DNA from: Tricholomella constricta
Taxonomy: Eukaryota > Basidiomycota > Agaricomycetes > Agaricales > Lyophyllaceae
DNA: 64,000 bases
Reading direction: 5' to 3'
Assembly (NCBI GenBank): GCA_013368375.1
Contig: JAACJP010000009.1
Coordinates: 62,001-126,000, forward strand
Shown: positions 44,760-55,369 of the stretch, piece after piece
Layout: each line of letters starts with the position of its first letter
Numbering within the stretch: the first letter of the stretch is position 1
Translations under genes and position numbers: made by a program
Notes under the pieces: generated by a model
The model's input: the letters and a program-made list of their open reading frames with translations, nothing else
Told to the model about the DNA's origin: nothing
The model's database searches: none

Positions 44760-45330
44760 CTCAAAACTTTGTCATGTGGACATACTATATGTAGTGTGCT
44801 CCACTGCAAGTCTGCGGAGGTGTGTAACAGCACCTGCTCTGTGGCCCCCACTGCATCATATAGGCCCGCTGCAGTGCTGAGTGTGCCTCACAGGCAACGA
44901 TCCATGGAGGTCTGCGGACATGGGTAATGTCCTACAAGCCCCCCACCCTGCTGCCCCCTACAGCACCATATAGGCCCACTGCAGTGCTAGGTGTGCCCCA
45001 CAGGCAAAGATGCGCGGAGGTCCGCGGACGTGGGCAGTGCCCCACTAGCCTCCACCTGTGGCCCCCCACAGCACCATATAGGCCCACTGCAGTGCTAGGT
45101 ATGCCCCACAGGCAACAATCCACGGAGATCCGCGGACGTGGGCAGTGCCCCACTAGCCTCCACCTGCAGCCCCCCACAGCACCATATAGGCCCACTGCAG
45201 TGCTAGGTATGCCCCACAGGCAACAATCCACGGAGATCCGCGGATGTGGGTAGTACCCCACTAGCCTCCACCTGCTGCTCCCTCACAGCACCATATAGGC
45301 CCACTGCAGCATCAGCGGGCCAGCTGGTAC
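44760..45330 (+). repeat. Minisatellite, 108-110 bp unit, about 4.5 copies
   Basis: The word TAGGCCC within CACCATATAGGCCCACTGCAG starts at 44861, 44971, 45079, 45187 and 45296, giving spacings of 110, 108, 108 and 109. The two central units are nearly identical. Because 108 is divisible by three, one frame reads a 36-residue repeat through the middle copies (44927-45253). Related shorter words (TACATGTAGRGG) continue to about 45,480. Coding is not supported. Confidence 0.85.
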
Positions 45331-46250
45331 TGTGCCAAATGACTACATGTAGAGGTCCCACTGGCACTGCGCCAGCCGGCTACATGTAGGGGCCCCGCTG
45401 GCACTCCAGCGGGCCTGCTGGTGCGTCAAGTACGCTACAATGTATGGGCCTGCTGGACCGTGGGACACGCTACATTGTAATGCCCCTACCTGTGGCATGG
45501 GGGTCACATGACAGTAGGCCAAGAAGTGCGATGATATACAGAAAAACACAGCTGCAGGAGGTTTTTCATATTGTACAGAACATACTTATGTGTACATAGA
45601 AGCTGATCCCAAGAGCTCAAAGCCATATGTTGATGGCAGTCAGCATAGCATCTGGTCATGGTATGGCATTTGAGAGTATAGTCAATGTCTGATGGAGTGT
45701 TTGGTCAGAGTGCGTACCTTGTCCTCTTCACAACCTTCCAATCTCATTCCTTTTAGACCAATCATCTGTCGCACCTTGTTGCTTTCAGACCAGATTCACC
45801 ACTGTCGCCGAGCTGTCACATTGAGTAGAAGCATATAGACAACATTATTTGGCAGTGTAGGATGAGAAGTGGTGGATTCTGGCAACATTGGTATGTCCCT
45901 ACCACAGGCTCGTCTGCTGGTTCTAAGTCTTCAGTTGACACCCTCCATCATGTGGAGCAGTGTTGGCGCCACTTGAGTCCTTGCAGCAAATGCTGGCATA
46001 TAATGAGAGCTTGCCATCATCATGTTCTAAAAGGGTTAAGACTTTGTGCATGCTGTAGTGTTGCGAAGGCATGTTACACACCTGTACCTTGTCCACGTCA
46101 TTTTGAGGTGATGCCCCATCATGTAGAGTACCATTGGCACTGCCTGAGCCCTCATAGCAAATGCTGCCATGGACGATAGCTTGTCGCTGTCGAGTTCTGG
46201 AAGGGTTCAGACAGTGTGTGCTGTGGAATTGCAACAGTATATTACACACC
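45331..46250 (+). repeat. Satellite-like units (about 175 bp) left of the hAT insertion
   Basis: Two related units, about 45,900-46,073 and 46,074-46,250, share CCATCATGTRGAG, GCAAATGCTG, TCTRRAAGGGTT and TTACACACCTGTACCTTG words. A third unit lies right of the hAT element (49809 to about 49,990). 45,331-45,900 shows no gene. Confidence 0.6.
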
Positions 46251-49200
46251 TAGTGATTGGCATGGGTGGCGCAACCCTTCCGGGTCATTGGCACCGGGTA
46301 CTTAGGTCAGGGTGTGGGTTAGGATTTAGTTACCCAGCCATGACCCGTACTTCACCTTTAGGGTAGGGGTCGATCATTTCTGTATATTCAAATATTACAT
46401 AACATGACCTGAAATTTGTGTACGGTATTGACTCAAAAGGAGATCTCGAACCAACACCATGGCGCCAACAACTACGAAAGGTGTCCCGAAAAAGAAGGCT
46501 AAATTTACTCGAGTCAATGCGCGTCGTACAGTAGGCACAGTCAAACCCAAAAATTCCAACAGATCAGCATCTATGGCTGACAGTGATGAAGACGACGACA
46601 TGCCCATGGCACACTTAGCAGTGACGAGGACCATATCATGGAGGAAATTCAGTCTACAGGCTCTGCGCCACACACAGATGCCATCGAGATTGATGACTCC
46701 GATGATCAAGACTCCGCCACTGAGGAACTCGGTAAGTCATCCACAAATATAACAGATGAACATCTGACTCACCGTTACCCAGACTGCATGTTACAGGACT
46801 ATACACGGCTGGTCTATGCCTTCTTTAAGCCCGTGCCTGCCATCAAAGTGGTTGATGGGAAACGGTGCCACGAATTTGAGTGTGGACTGAAGTTCTGTAA
46901 AAGAAAAACTCGATTTGTTAGAAGGTTTCTTCATACGACGGACAAGACATCAACGGGCAACTTACGACGACATGCGAAGAAATGTTGGGGAGAGGATGTC
47001 ATCGAAGAAGCTGATAAAGCAGCCAATGCAGACAAGGTGCGGCAGGCCGTGGCAGGAAAGCAAGACTTGCGGTCCGGAGACATCGCGGCGGCCTTCGGTC
47101 GGCAGGGCAAGGGAAAGGTGACCTTCTCACATAGGCAACACACAAAGGCTGAGGCCAGGTATGTCACCTCCGTGATGTTCTTGTTGGCGGTGATTGATGG
47201 GGTGGGTGTAGAGCCGAATATGTGCGATGGGTGTCGAAGAGCCTAGGACCATTTGAAATTGTAAAGGACCGCGCATTTATTAGTTTGATGAAGACAGGAA
47301 GACCAGAGACATACATACCATCTCCCTCTACAATCTCACGTGACGTGAGACATGTCTTCGCAAAGACGCGCGCCCGGGTAGCCAAGCTGCTGCAGGTGAG
47401 CCTGTACATCTACAGTCAAACAAGCTGGTAGTGACACACCATAGGAACACAACGGTGCACTCAACTTCATTACCGATGGTTGGACCTCGCCAAACCATCG
47501 CCCCTACATCGCATTCAGTGTTGCGCTTGAGGTCAATGGCGAGCTGATGATCATACTCCTCGACTTCATCGAAGTCGCGAAGTCACATACAGGTGTGCAT
47601 CTTGCGGTGGCCTTTGCTGAGATGTTGAATAGCTTTGGAATCGCTCATAAGGTGAGTGAGCTATGACGTTACACGAGGTCCAAAGAAAACTTACCAGTCT
47701 AAAGATACTTGGCGTGACTTGCGACAATGCGTCGCCAAACATCGTGATGGTCGATGAGCTCAAGGAGCTCGTCGATGCCTTTCCTGGTCAAGCAAACCTT
47801 ACCAGATGCTTTAACCATATCTTGAGCCTTGTTGCGAAGACAGTGGTGAGACAATTTGATGTTGTAAAGGATAAATAGGATGCCGCACTTGATGACGCCG
47901 AACGAGAACTGCAAGAACTCGCAGCAGGGGATGATGTCAAAGAACTGGAGATGCAGGTAGAGGTGTTGCATGCTCGACTGGCAGGGGACGTTGTCGATGA
48001 CGAGGACGATGACCTTGAGGACTGGAAAGATGAGCACGAGACACTGACAGCCTTCGAACGGAGCGAGCTCGAGGAAAATACTCGTCCTATCAAACTGGTT
48101 CTCGTGAAGGTAAGTGCACTGTCAGTGACCGAAGCATTTCGGACTGAACTCACCTGTGAACCCTCAGCTTCGTAAGATATCCTACGCCTTGATAAATTCA
48201 ACGACTATCTTGCTGCCAAGGTGGCACGAGCTACTCGAGTCACTGAAACTTAGTATCAGAAAAATGCTGCGCGATGTCAAAACTAGATGGAATTCGACTT
48301 ACGAAATGCTGTTGTTTGCATTGGAATACCGGAAGGCTGTGGATACGATGGCAGGAGACAAAGAGAATGGGCTGCGAAAGTACGAGCTGGACGAGAGGGA
48401 GTGGCAGCTGGCGGAGCAGCTGTGTGATGTGCTGGCGGTAAGTTGTCAATTTCTGTGGGTCCGTATTTGTGCTGACAAATTGCCTGACCATCTTCAATTC
48501 TGGCTGCCCGCTTCACGGTGCACCACTGACGATACCTTTCCCCTTGCTGGTACCCTTCTCCTGCTGATATTTACTGCAATGCCGGGCCCGACAGATTTTC
48601 AAGGACGCCACACTCTTTTTTTCACGTAACACACCGAACCTGGCCACAGTAATTCCCGCCATGGACCACATCGATCAAGTAATGACAACCGCTTCGCTGA
48701 ACCACAAGAAATTCGAGCCCGCTATCCGCGCCGCGCTATCTCTAGCCAAGAAGAAGCTCAACCGATACTACGATATGACCAATCAGTCGGAGGTATACCG
48801 AATTGCAATGGGTAAGTTCTTCATTACTAAATCTCGATGTCTTGCTCACCACATTTGTTGCGCTCGTTGAACAGTGCTACATCGATTATTCAAGGCGATG
48901 AATTGGGAGGAAGATTGGATTACAACAGCGGAGGGGGTTGTACGAACTGAGTATGAACAAACGTATGCATCTCGAAAGCGCCTCAGCTCTCTTGTTGAGC
49001 TGCCCAATGCTGTGTTGACAAAAGGTAAGTCTATTCTATTTGATTCGATCTGGTGTCCGCTAACTACATTCGCTTCATTATGTACAGGACACTTCAAAAA
49101 AATCGAAGCCGGCAAAGTCAAACATTTTCGACAATCTCCCTGCCCTCGCTGCATCAAAATCCCAGGCTCCCTTGGACGAGTTAGCGGCATACCTCAGCAC

Positions 49201-49808
49201 ACCAGTTGAGAACGTGGTGGATGCGCTCAAGTGGTGGGTTTCGAAGAGAGGGATCTGGCCCAATCTATCGACGATGGCATTGGATTACTTGTCCATTCCT
49301 GGTGTGTATTTCTATCATGGTACATCTTGTGATACTTACTTCCTCCTCTTCTTCCTACAGCTACGTCGACGGACGTTGAGCGCGTCTTCAGTCGCGGTCG
49401 AATTCTCCTATCTCACACGCGCAACCGCCTCTCGCCACATACAACACGTGCACTCATGTGCCTCGGTGGATGGAGTCTGTTGGGGTTAGTGAGAGATTCC
49501 GATATCAAGGCTGTGACTACGCTGGCTGATGTCGACAAGGACAAGGATGAGGCTCCAGAGGATTGGGAAGGGTTTCTGTCTGCCGTTACAGGCATTTCTT
49601 CTCAGTAGGGTAGTGATATGGTATTAAAATTTTAATAATAATATCGCAGAACCCCGGGGTTACCCCATAACCCATGTATGACCCAGCTACCCCACCCAAC
49701 CCCTCTGAAAGACCCGACCCATACCTGACCCAGCTACTCGGGTGTGGGTGAACTCCGGGTGGTGGGGGTCGACAAAAAATGACCCCGGGTAACCCATGCT
49801 GATAACTA
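46251..49808 (+). mobile_element. hAT DNA transposon with 8-bp TSD
   Basis: The 3,558-bp element has imperfect terminal inverted repeats (left TAGTGATTGGCATGGGT, right complement TAGTTATCAGCATGGGT; 14 of 17 match) and a perfect 8-bp target duplication TACACACC (46243-46250 and 49809-49816), both diagnostic of hAT. Pyrimidine/purine-rich ACCC/GGGT words fill the subterminal 150 bp on each side, a usual place for transposase binding. It has inserted within a roughly 175-bp satellite-like unit. Confidence 0.88.
46459..49608 (+). pseudogene. hAT-family transposase, BED zinc finger, apparently broken
   Basis: Cut-and-paste transposase. The N-terminus is basic and acidic low complexity, followed by a BED-type finger (CHEFEC ... 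STGNLRRHAKKCW, near 46,870-46,990). The central RNase H-fold part has FITDGWTSPNHRPYIAFS, VTCDNASPNIVM and CFNHILSLVAK. The hAT dimerisation tail reads ATSTDVERVFSRGRILLSH and LCLGGWS, ending at TAG 49606-49608. Several introns are plausible. Damage includes a one-base frame change near 46,600 and an in-frame TAG near 47,878 after FDVVKDK. Motifs are otherwise well kept, so inactivation may be recent, or the TAG may be avoided by splicing I did not recognise. Confidence 0.8.
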
Positions 49809-49816
49809 TACACACC

Positions 49817-50429
49817 TGTATTCTCTCCTCGTCATGTTCAGGTGGCACATCCCATCATGCAGAACAGCCTTGGCTCTGCCTGTGCCCTCGTCTTAAATGC
49901 TAGAGCAAACGATTCCTTGTCGCGTCGAGGTCTGGTAGGGTTGAGACTTAGTATGTAGCATGATATCACGGAGGTAAATTACCTTGTCCTCATCGTATTC
50001 TCTCCACTGAGATTCTCAGCCAGTCTGATCTTGACACAAAAAAGTTTTTTTTTCACACATACATTCTGATTCTATGAGTTTTGAAACACATAGTACAGGT
50101 AATGCCCAATTAGTGAGATTTTGGAGAGTGGATCACAATTTTGTCGAAGTCAAAAAGTGTTGATGTCAAATTTTCGCTAAGTTGAAGTCACACAGGGGGG
50201 GGGACGGTTAAATCGTGTCCGTTCCTCCCAGTCCCTACAGAGAGTGTCCTTGTTTTGTGGTTGTTGTGGGTGTAAACAAGGCCACACTCCTGTACGGGAA
50301 TGGTCACAAGTCTAATAAGCAATGAGCCCAGTCTTATGCGCCTGGACCCTTAACTTTCATGTGACCTTCATTATCACATTAACTGACACATACCATATAT
50401 GGACATTGAACCTTATTCTACTTTCAGTA
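49817..50429. other. Satellite unit remnant and unassigned sequence
   Basis: 49809 to about 49,990 continues the satellite-like unit interrupted by hAT. The rest (T-run at 50,044-50,052, G-run near 50,200) shows no gene. Confidence 0.45.
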
Positions 50430-50519
50430 GATGTCGACATCAAGCTAGAAGGCGAGGATACCCGCAAGCAGGTCGAAATCAAGTCAGAGAAGGAAAAGAC
50501 TGTTTCCTGTCCAGTCTAC
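50430..50519 (+). pseudogene. Perfect 90-bp copy of a VPS26 exon fragment
   Basis: All 90 bases match the first coding exon of the VPS26 gene (plus-strand 60511-60600, inverted relative to it), covering codons for [14 protein letters not shown] through VSCPVY. Flanks are unrelated to VPS26 on both sides, so it is an internal exon fragment without introns, start or stop. CCACCATTTTGGTGG, a small hairpin, borders its right end. It cannot make a Vps26 protein. Confidence 0.92.
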
Positions 50520-51887
50520 ACCACCATTTTGGTGGGATGCCAAATTGAGATCAAAATTCTGATGATTTGGGAGACAGGCGGTGATGTCCAAGCCGATGCC
50601 AAATTGATGTGCAAAACCCGCCCTTTTTTGAGAGCCAGATAATGGAGACCTCGCTGTGAGGTTGGGAATAGATATCAATTTACCATTGGGATTCTCAAGG
50701 GTGTTTCGATGGCTCCTTGAGGACCTTGGTGGGGTACCCAATTATTCATGTTTTGGTATCATTTCCTCAAACGGTTTCTGATAATTGCAATCCACAATTG
50801 GTTGTATTATTAATGTTGTAGTGAATATATGCAAGTACATTAAAAAAGGATAAACTATGAAATTGTTAGATGGTGTTCAGCTGGGCAAAGGCGTAGTCAT
50901 GTCCTACAGTGTACCGGAGAGAAAGAGAATGAGTGAGTGTAGATGACACGGTAAATAGTGCTTGTCACATACTGGTTGTTAAAGACCCAGCCGAAGACAA
51001 CGCGAGGAGGGGCAGCGGGAAGTTTGAGAGTTAACAGACCACGTGCCACAAAAGTGGTGCCCACAGAACGGGCATTCCATGACAGGATGGATCACAACGG
51101 AGGAATGAAAGGGCAAGGAAGAGAGGGAGGAGACTTTTGAATGTGAATGAAAGGAAGCAGGGAGGAGTTAAAACGTTGAAGAGCGGCAAGGCGACGTGGC
51201 ACTGTTGATGGCAATCGAAGCGGAGTTTGAAGGACTTATAAGGTTTTCGCTCTGCATTTGCGACGTTGGGGGCGGCTTGCAAAAAGCTGTGACCTCGAAA
51301 TTCTATCAAAATCTATGATGCCAATGAGAGCATTTATTGAGACCAGCCAGCTGTCAAATTTATATCGAAATGATCTCAGTGAATTGACCCTTTTCCAAGC
51401 TCGTATTGTCATTAATATGATCTTTTGATCTGATGTCCAAAAATGGTCCCACGTCTGATATTTTTTTGGTATCCGACCGAGATGGTGGTGTAACACTCAT
51501 CCTGTATCCTCCTCCTCCTCCTCCTCCTCCCTCGCGCTCCGAGAATACACCGTGGTCCTGTCAACTTTTGTGTGACTGCAACCCAGTGAGCCTAATCGAC
51601 GGCAGGCTTTCGACTGGCCATTTGTTGTTTACAAAACCCTCTCTCTTATGAACAAGGGCAAACAACATCAATTTTGCAGGGAATGCACCTCTCTAATCAC
51701 ACATAAGCATCAAATCATTTTTAACTGTGTATCATAGAGCACAGTAACTGTGATAAGCTGGGGGTTTGAGCAGCCCAACAAGGTGGAGACACTGGGCGGA
51801 AGGCATGGTCAAGCCTGCAAGTGCCATGTCAAAAGTAGTCTCCGGTAGCCGACCTTAGTACAGATGACAGTCGATCTGTTATATAAG
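50520..51887. other. Non-coding region right of the VPS26 fragment
   Basis: No gene. Words of the type GATGCCAAATTGA recur near 50,539 and 50,595. A (TCC)n microsatellite lies at about 51,508-51,531. 51,777-51,815 (AAGGTGGAGACACTGGGCGG...) resembles 58,914-58,950 in direct orientation. Confidence 0.45.
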
Positions 51888-52693
51888 GTCTGCTCTTCTT
51901 GGCAAAGGTTTTGGCTGACGGGTCGATTCGGCGTTAAGTCGGCATTAAAGCACAGTTTCAATGCTCACGTGTACAAGATCTCTTGATAAGATTGAACTTT
52001 TGTGGAACTAATCCTAAGCGTACTCGAGCCGTACACCTGCGCTGAACGCTCTAAAAGCCTGTGATGACTTATAATAATCACCCTCCTCCGCTTTTGACAC
52101 CTCAGAGGCCAGGAAATATTGCTACCGAGCCTGGGACACCTGCATCGAGCACTAGTAAAACACCTCAAAAACCTGCATTGAAGGATGGATGCCTTTGTGG
52201 CAAAGGTGAGCTCCAGGTGGATGCAATATCGCGTAAATTGACTGACATGGTTATTTCCCAGCTCTACAAGAGGTGTCACAATAATTCCAACAGGTTTAGA
52301 GGGTGGTGCCGGCACTCCGGGAATAGTGAACTGTAGTAGATGCTGCATAATAAGAACTGGTCCCCAGAACGCAGCCGTTTTGCCTCTGCCAGTGTGGGCA
52401 ATAAGAAGAACAGCAATCTTATCGAGGATGTTTGCCCAGACATCCACTTGAAACTCGCGAGGCCCATTTCTCCATTGCGGCATGAGTGCCTCCATAATAC
52501 CGTGAATCCGTGTACGACCCTCGATTGACCGCCATGAGTGAGGCGCCGTATCTGCCTCGGCAGACATATTTACGACGCGACGTGAACTGTCCTTTCCGGA
52601 AATCTCACGAAACGTGATCAATTTCTAGCTCACATGATACTCCGAGAAGGCCGAATCGACCCGTCCGCCAAAACCTCTGCCAAGAAGACTAGA
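51888..52693. mobile_element. Inverted-repeat-bounded element carrying a helicase fragment
   Basis: Left end (about 51888-51932, CTTCTTGGCAAAGGTTTTGG ... GGGTCGATTCGGC) is the inverse of the right end (about 52650-52693, few mismatches). A third copy of this end is at about 43561. The 806-bp interior is the N-terminal part of a helicase gene read from the right end. No clear target duplication was found. An internally deleted derivative of a larger helicase-bearing element is a plausible reading. Confidence 0.6.
51965..52567 (-). pseudogene. N-terminal fragment of a RecQ-like helicase
   Basis: ATG at 52567 gives MSAEADTAPHSWRSIEGR. IDKIAVLLIAHTGRGKTAAF follows, a Walker A motif (GRGKT) with the FQVDVW Q-like region before it, and then GIIVTPLVELGNNH (motif Ia-like). 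After a possible GTCAGT donor the sequence loses similarity: no DEAH box, motif III or motif VI. It is a different sequence from the helicase at 52916. Only the ATP-binding half of domain 1 remains, so it cannot be an active helicase. Confidence 0.68.
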
Positions 52694-52915
52694 CTATGTC
52701 AAAAGCATGGATCATCTTAGTCCTTAGGCTATCGCGCCTTCATGTTGGGAGGGTCGGGTTATTACCAAGCATCTCCTTTTTGGGATGGCGCAACGTGAGC
52801 AGTGGGCATCAACAAACAAAGGTTACGCTCGCCTGAGGCTCTCGTGAACACTGAAGGCACGATGCAGTTCAAATTTTTCTTGGGTTAATGCATCTTTTCA
52901 CTCTAGACTTGCTCC

Positions 52916-55230
52916 ATGGCTCCTCTCCTTTGGCAATCTCAGCTGGGACGCGACACCATTCAGCGCATCGTCAAACACCTCGTACCCGACTGGACTGACG
53001 GCCTGCGAGATTGGCAACTCGACATCGTTAGCAGAATCCTCGACGGCGAAGACGTCCTCGTTAGCACTGCTACTGGAGATGGAAAGTCCGCAATCTTTGC
53101 CACACCCTTGCTCGTTCTATTGGAGTTAAGACGGGCACCATTTTACTATCCTCGGTTGCCGTGTCGAGTACTTCCTATGGGCATAGTAATAACACCTACA
53201 AAGGGTCTCGCAGCCAACATTGTGAGTCTATATATACATGGGAAGATTGACCAAGCTTAATTCAATGTTATCTAGGTTTTCGAGACCAGTAAACTGGGTA
53301 TCCGCGCGATCGCGTACTGTAGCGAGGTTTTGACAGAGGCGCGGAAGACTGGTCGCCAGATTTGGAAGGAAATAGCTGCGGGAGAGTGGCCGCTTGTCTG
53401 CGTTGACCCGGAGCATCTGACAGCGAAGGATTGGGAGCACATCACGAATACTGACTTGTGGAGGGCGAACATCTTGTTCCTTTGCGTCGATGAGATCCAT
53501 CTTGTGTATGAGTGGGGTGCACTTTCCGCTTCATTGGTATGTTCGCTCGAAGCCGTTGCCCCCCCCACATTTCCGTTATTGGTCTGTCTGCCACCATGGA
53601 ACCTGGTGTGCCCACCTCTACGATCTGCGATGCCATGGGATTCGTATCTGGCCATTTTCATCATCTTCAACGCACCAATGAACGGCCAAACATCCATTTT
53701 GTCCTCCGAACCCTCACCCACACTCTCGGAGGCAACTCTTTCCCAGATCTCCTGCCCTACCTCGCCGCTGGACGCAAAACGGTGATTTATTGCGAAACGA
53801 TCGAACTCTGCTTTCGGGTGGCAGTATACCTCTGGGGTCTCCTGCCCTCAGGCCTAGAAAAGCTGACACGTGTGCGCTTATATCATGCGTTATGCTGGCC
53901 AGACGAGAACGAAGAAACGATTCGACTCATCTGTGATGACCCACACTGCCAAATTGTGGTTGCCACCGTTGCGTTTGCCCAAGGGATCAATGTCAAGCCC
54001 CTTCTGGATTGCATTCAGCTTGGGGTTCCCTCCACCATGAACCAAATTGTCCAACAAGAGGGACGTATCGGGCGTGATCAGGTTTCGCTAGCACGCGGCA
54101 TTGTTCTTGTTCAAGCGAAGGCCGTTGAATCGGCGATAAAATATATGCATGGTATGAAACCATTATCTCTTACTTTTCACGGGTTTGACTGTCCTTTTGT
54201 AGCGCATTTTCCTTTGGAAATGGGACCTCCTGCACCAAAAGCAACGAAGGCCTCTAAGCGAGTGTCGATGAAGAAAAAGGCCTCGAAACCCACGCGCTTG
54301 GACATTCCCAAGGCACGCCTACTTGTCAAAGACAAGTGCTTAATTTTACTGCGGAACACTGTCTACCGTAACCCTCCGCTGGAGCTGACTGCACGGAGCT
54401 GCATCACAGCTTGTCGCCGTGTACCATGTAGCCTCTGCCTCCCACTTAGTTCGATCACACTCGAATTTCCTCCACCACTCCGAGATCCTTCACACTCTCC
54501 CCTCGCCCCTTTCCGCACACCGCCAGGGCTGATATGTACATCCCAAGTCTCGGCATCCCAAGTCTCGGCTAAGGGGGAGCTCTCTCTCAAGCCGAAAATG
54601 CGAGAGGAGGTCATGAAATCGCTCGACGTTTTTCGCAATAGCATTCGCAAACTTGAGAAGGGATCTGATCCTACTGGATGCACCCCGCGTGCTGCGTACT
54701 TCCCCGCCCCCCTTGCTACCCTTGTTGTCACTCATCTCATGTCCATCACGGCCGTCGAAGATATCAAATTGCTTCTCTCTGATTGGGTGTACCTCTCCGG
54801 CCATGCCACACGCCTCAACGAGCTGGTTTTGCAGCTTCAGGAGAAATTTCGGGCTCAACACAACGAAATACGCCTCCTTCAAAATGAGAAGAATCGGATA
54901 CGCGCGAAAGCGAAACGGGATGCAGCGAGCAATGAGGCTGGTGACACACCAGACGGTAACGATGAGCTCGAGGATGAGGCTGATCATGATCACAAGCTGG
55001 TCGGGGTTGTGGTGCCTAGCCCATCCCCTGTCAAGCCCCCCACCAGCTCGATGAAACGTGCAGCCCTCAGCGACGACACCAATGGTAGTGCTCCCAAGTG
55101 TGCACGTCGTGCTCCTCGTGCTCCTCAAGCAAGTTCATCAGAAGTCTCCCAGTCATTTGGCCCACGTTACCGTACTCGGACAGATCGTTCTCGGCGTGCG
55201 CGCATCACTGACGAGAACAGGATTGACTGA
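52916..55230 (+). pseudogene. RecQ-like SF2 helicase with Zn-binding and charged C-terminus; one frameshift
   Basis: ATP-dependent helicase type. Motifs in order: TATGDGKSA (Walker A), VITPTKGLAANI (Ia), LVCVDPEHL, CVDEIHLVYEWG (DEIH, motif II), IGLSATMEPG (III), GRKTVIYCET (IV), QIVVATVAFAQGINV (V) and QQEGRIGRDQ (VI). A Cys-rich stretch CITACRRVPCSLC follows, then a coiled-coil-like EKFRAQHNEIRLLQNEKN and an acidic/basic tail. Introns: about 53,222-53,276 (GTGAGT...CTAG) and about 54,151-54,202. A one-base shift near 53,520 separates VYEWGA from FRFIGMFARSR; it is either inactivation or an assembly error. Convergent with the DUF6589-like gene, 140 bp apart. Confidence 0.78.
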
Positions 55231-55369
55231 CCACGGACATTCTTCCTTACCTACACTTATACCTTAATTACTATGTTCTTCACCCCCGCTCTTTCCTGTA
55301 TCGTCTCACTACTGCTGCCATCTTCCTCATCTGAAGCACTGACAGTTCCCATCTCATCACCAGCCTCAA

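Noticed and set aside
51888..52693. Confident target-site duplication for the inverted-repeat element
   Set aside because: Flanking bases (TTATATAAG and TATGTCAA) do not match clearly, so no superfamily was assigned.
54490..55128. 212-codon minus-strand open frame
   Set aside because: Antisense to the helicase C-terminus; no recognisable domain.
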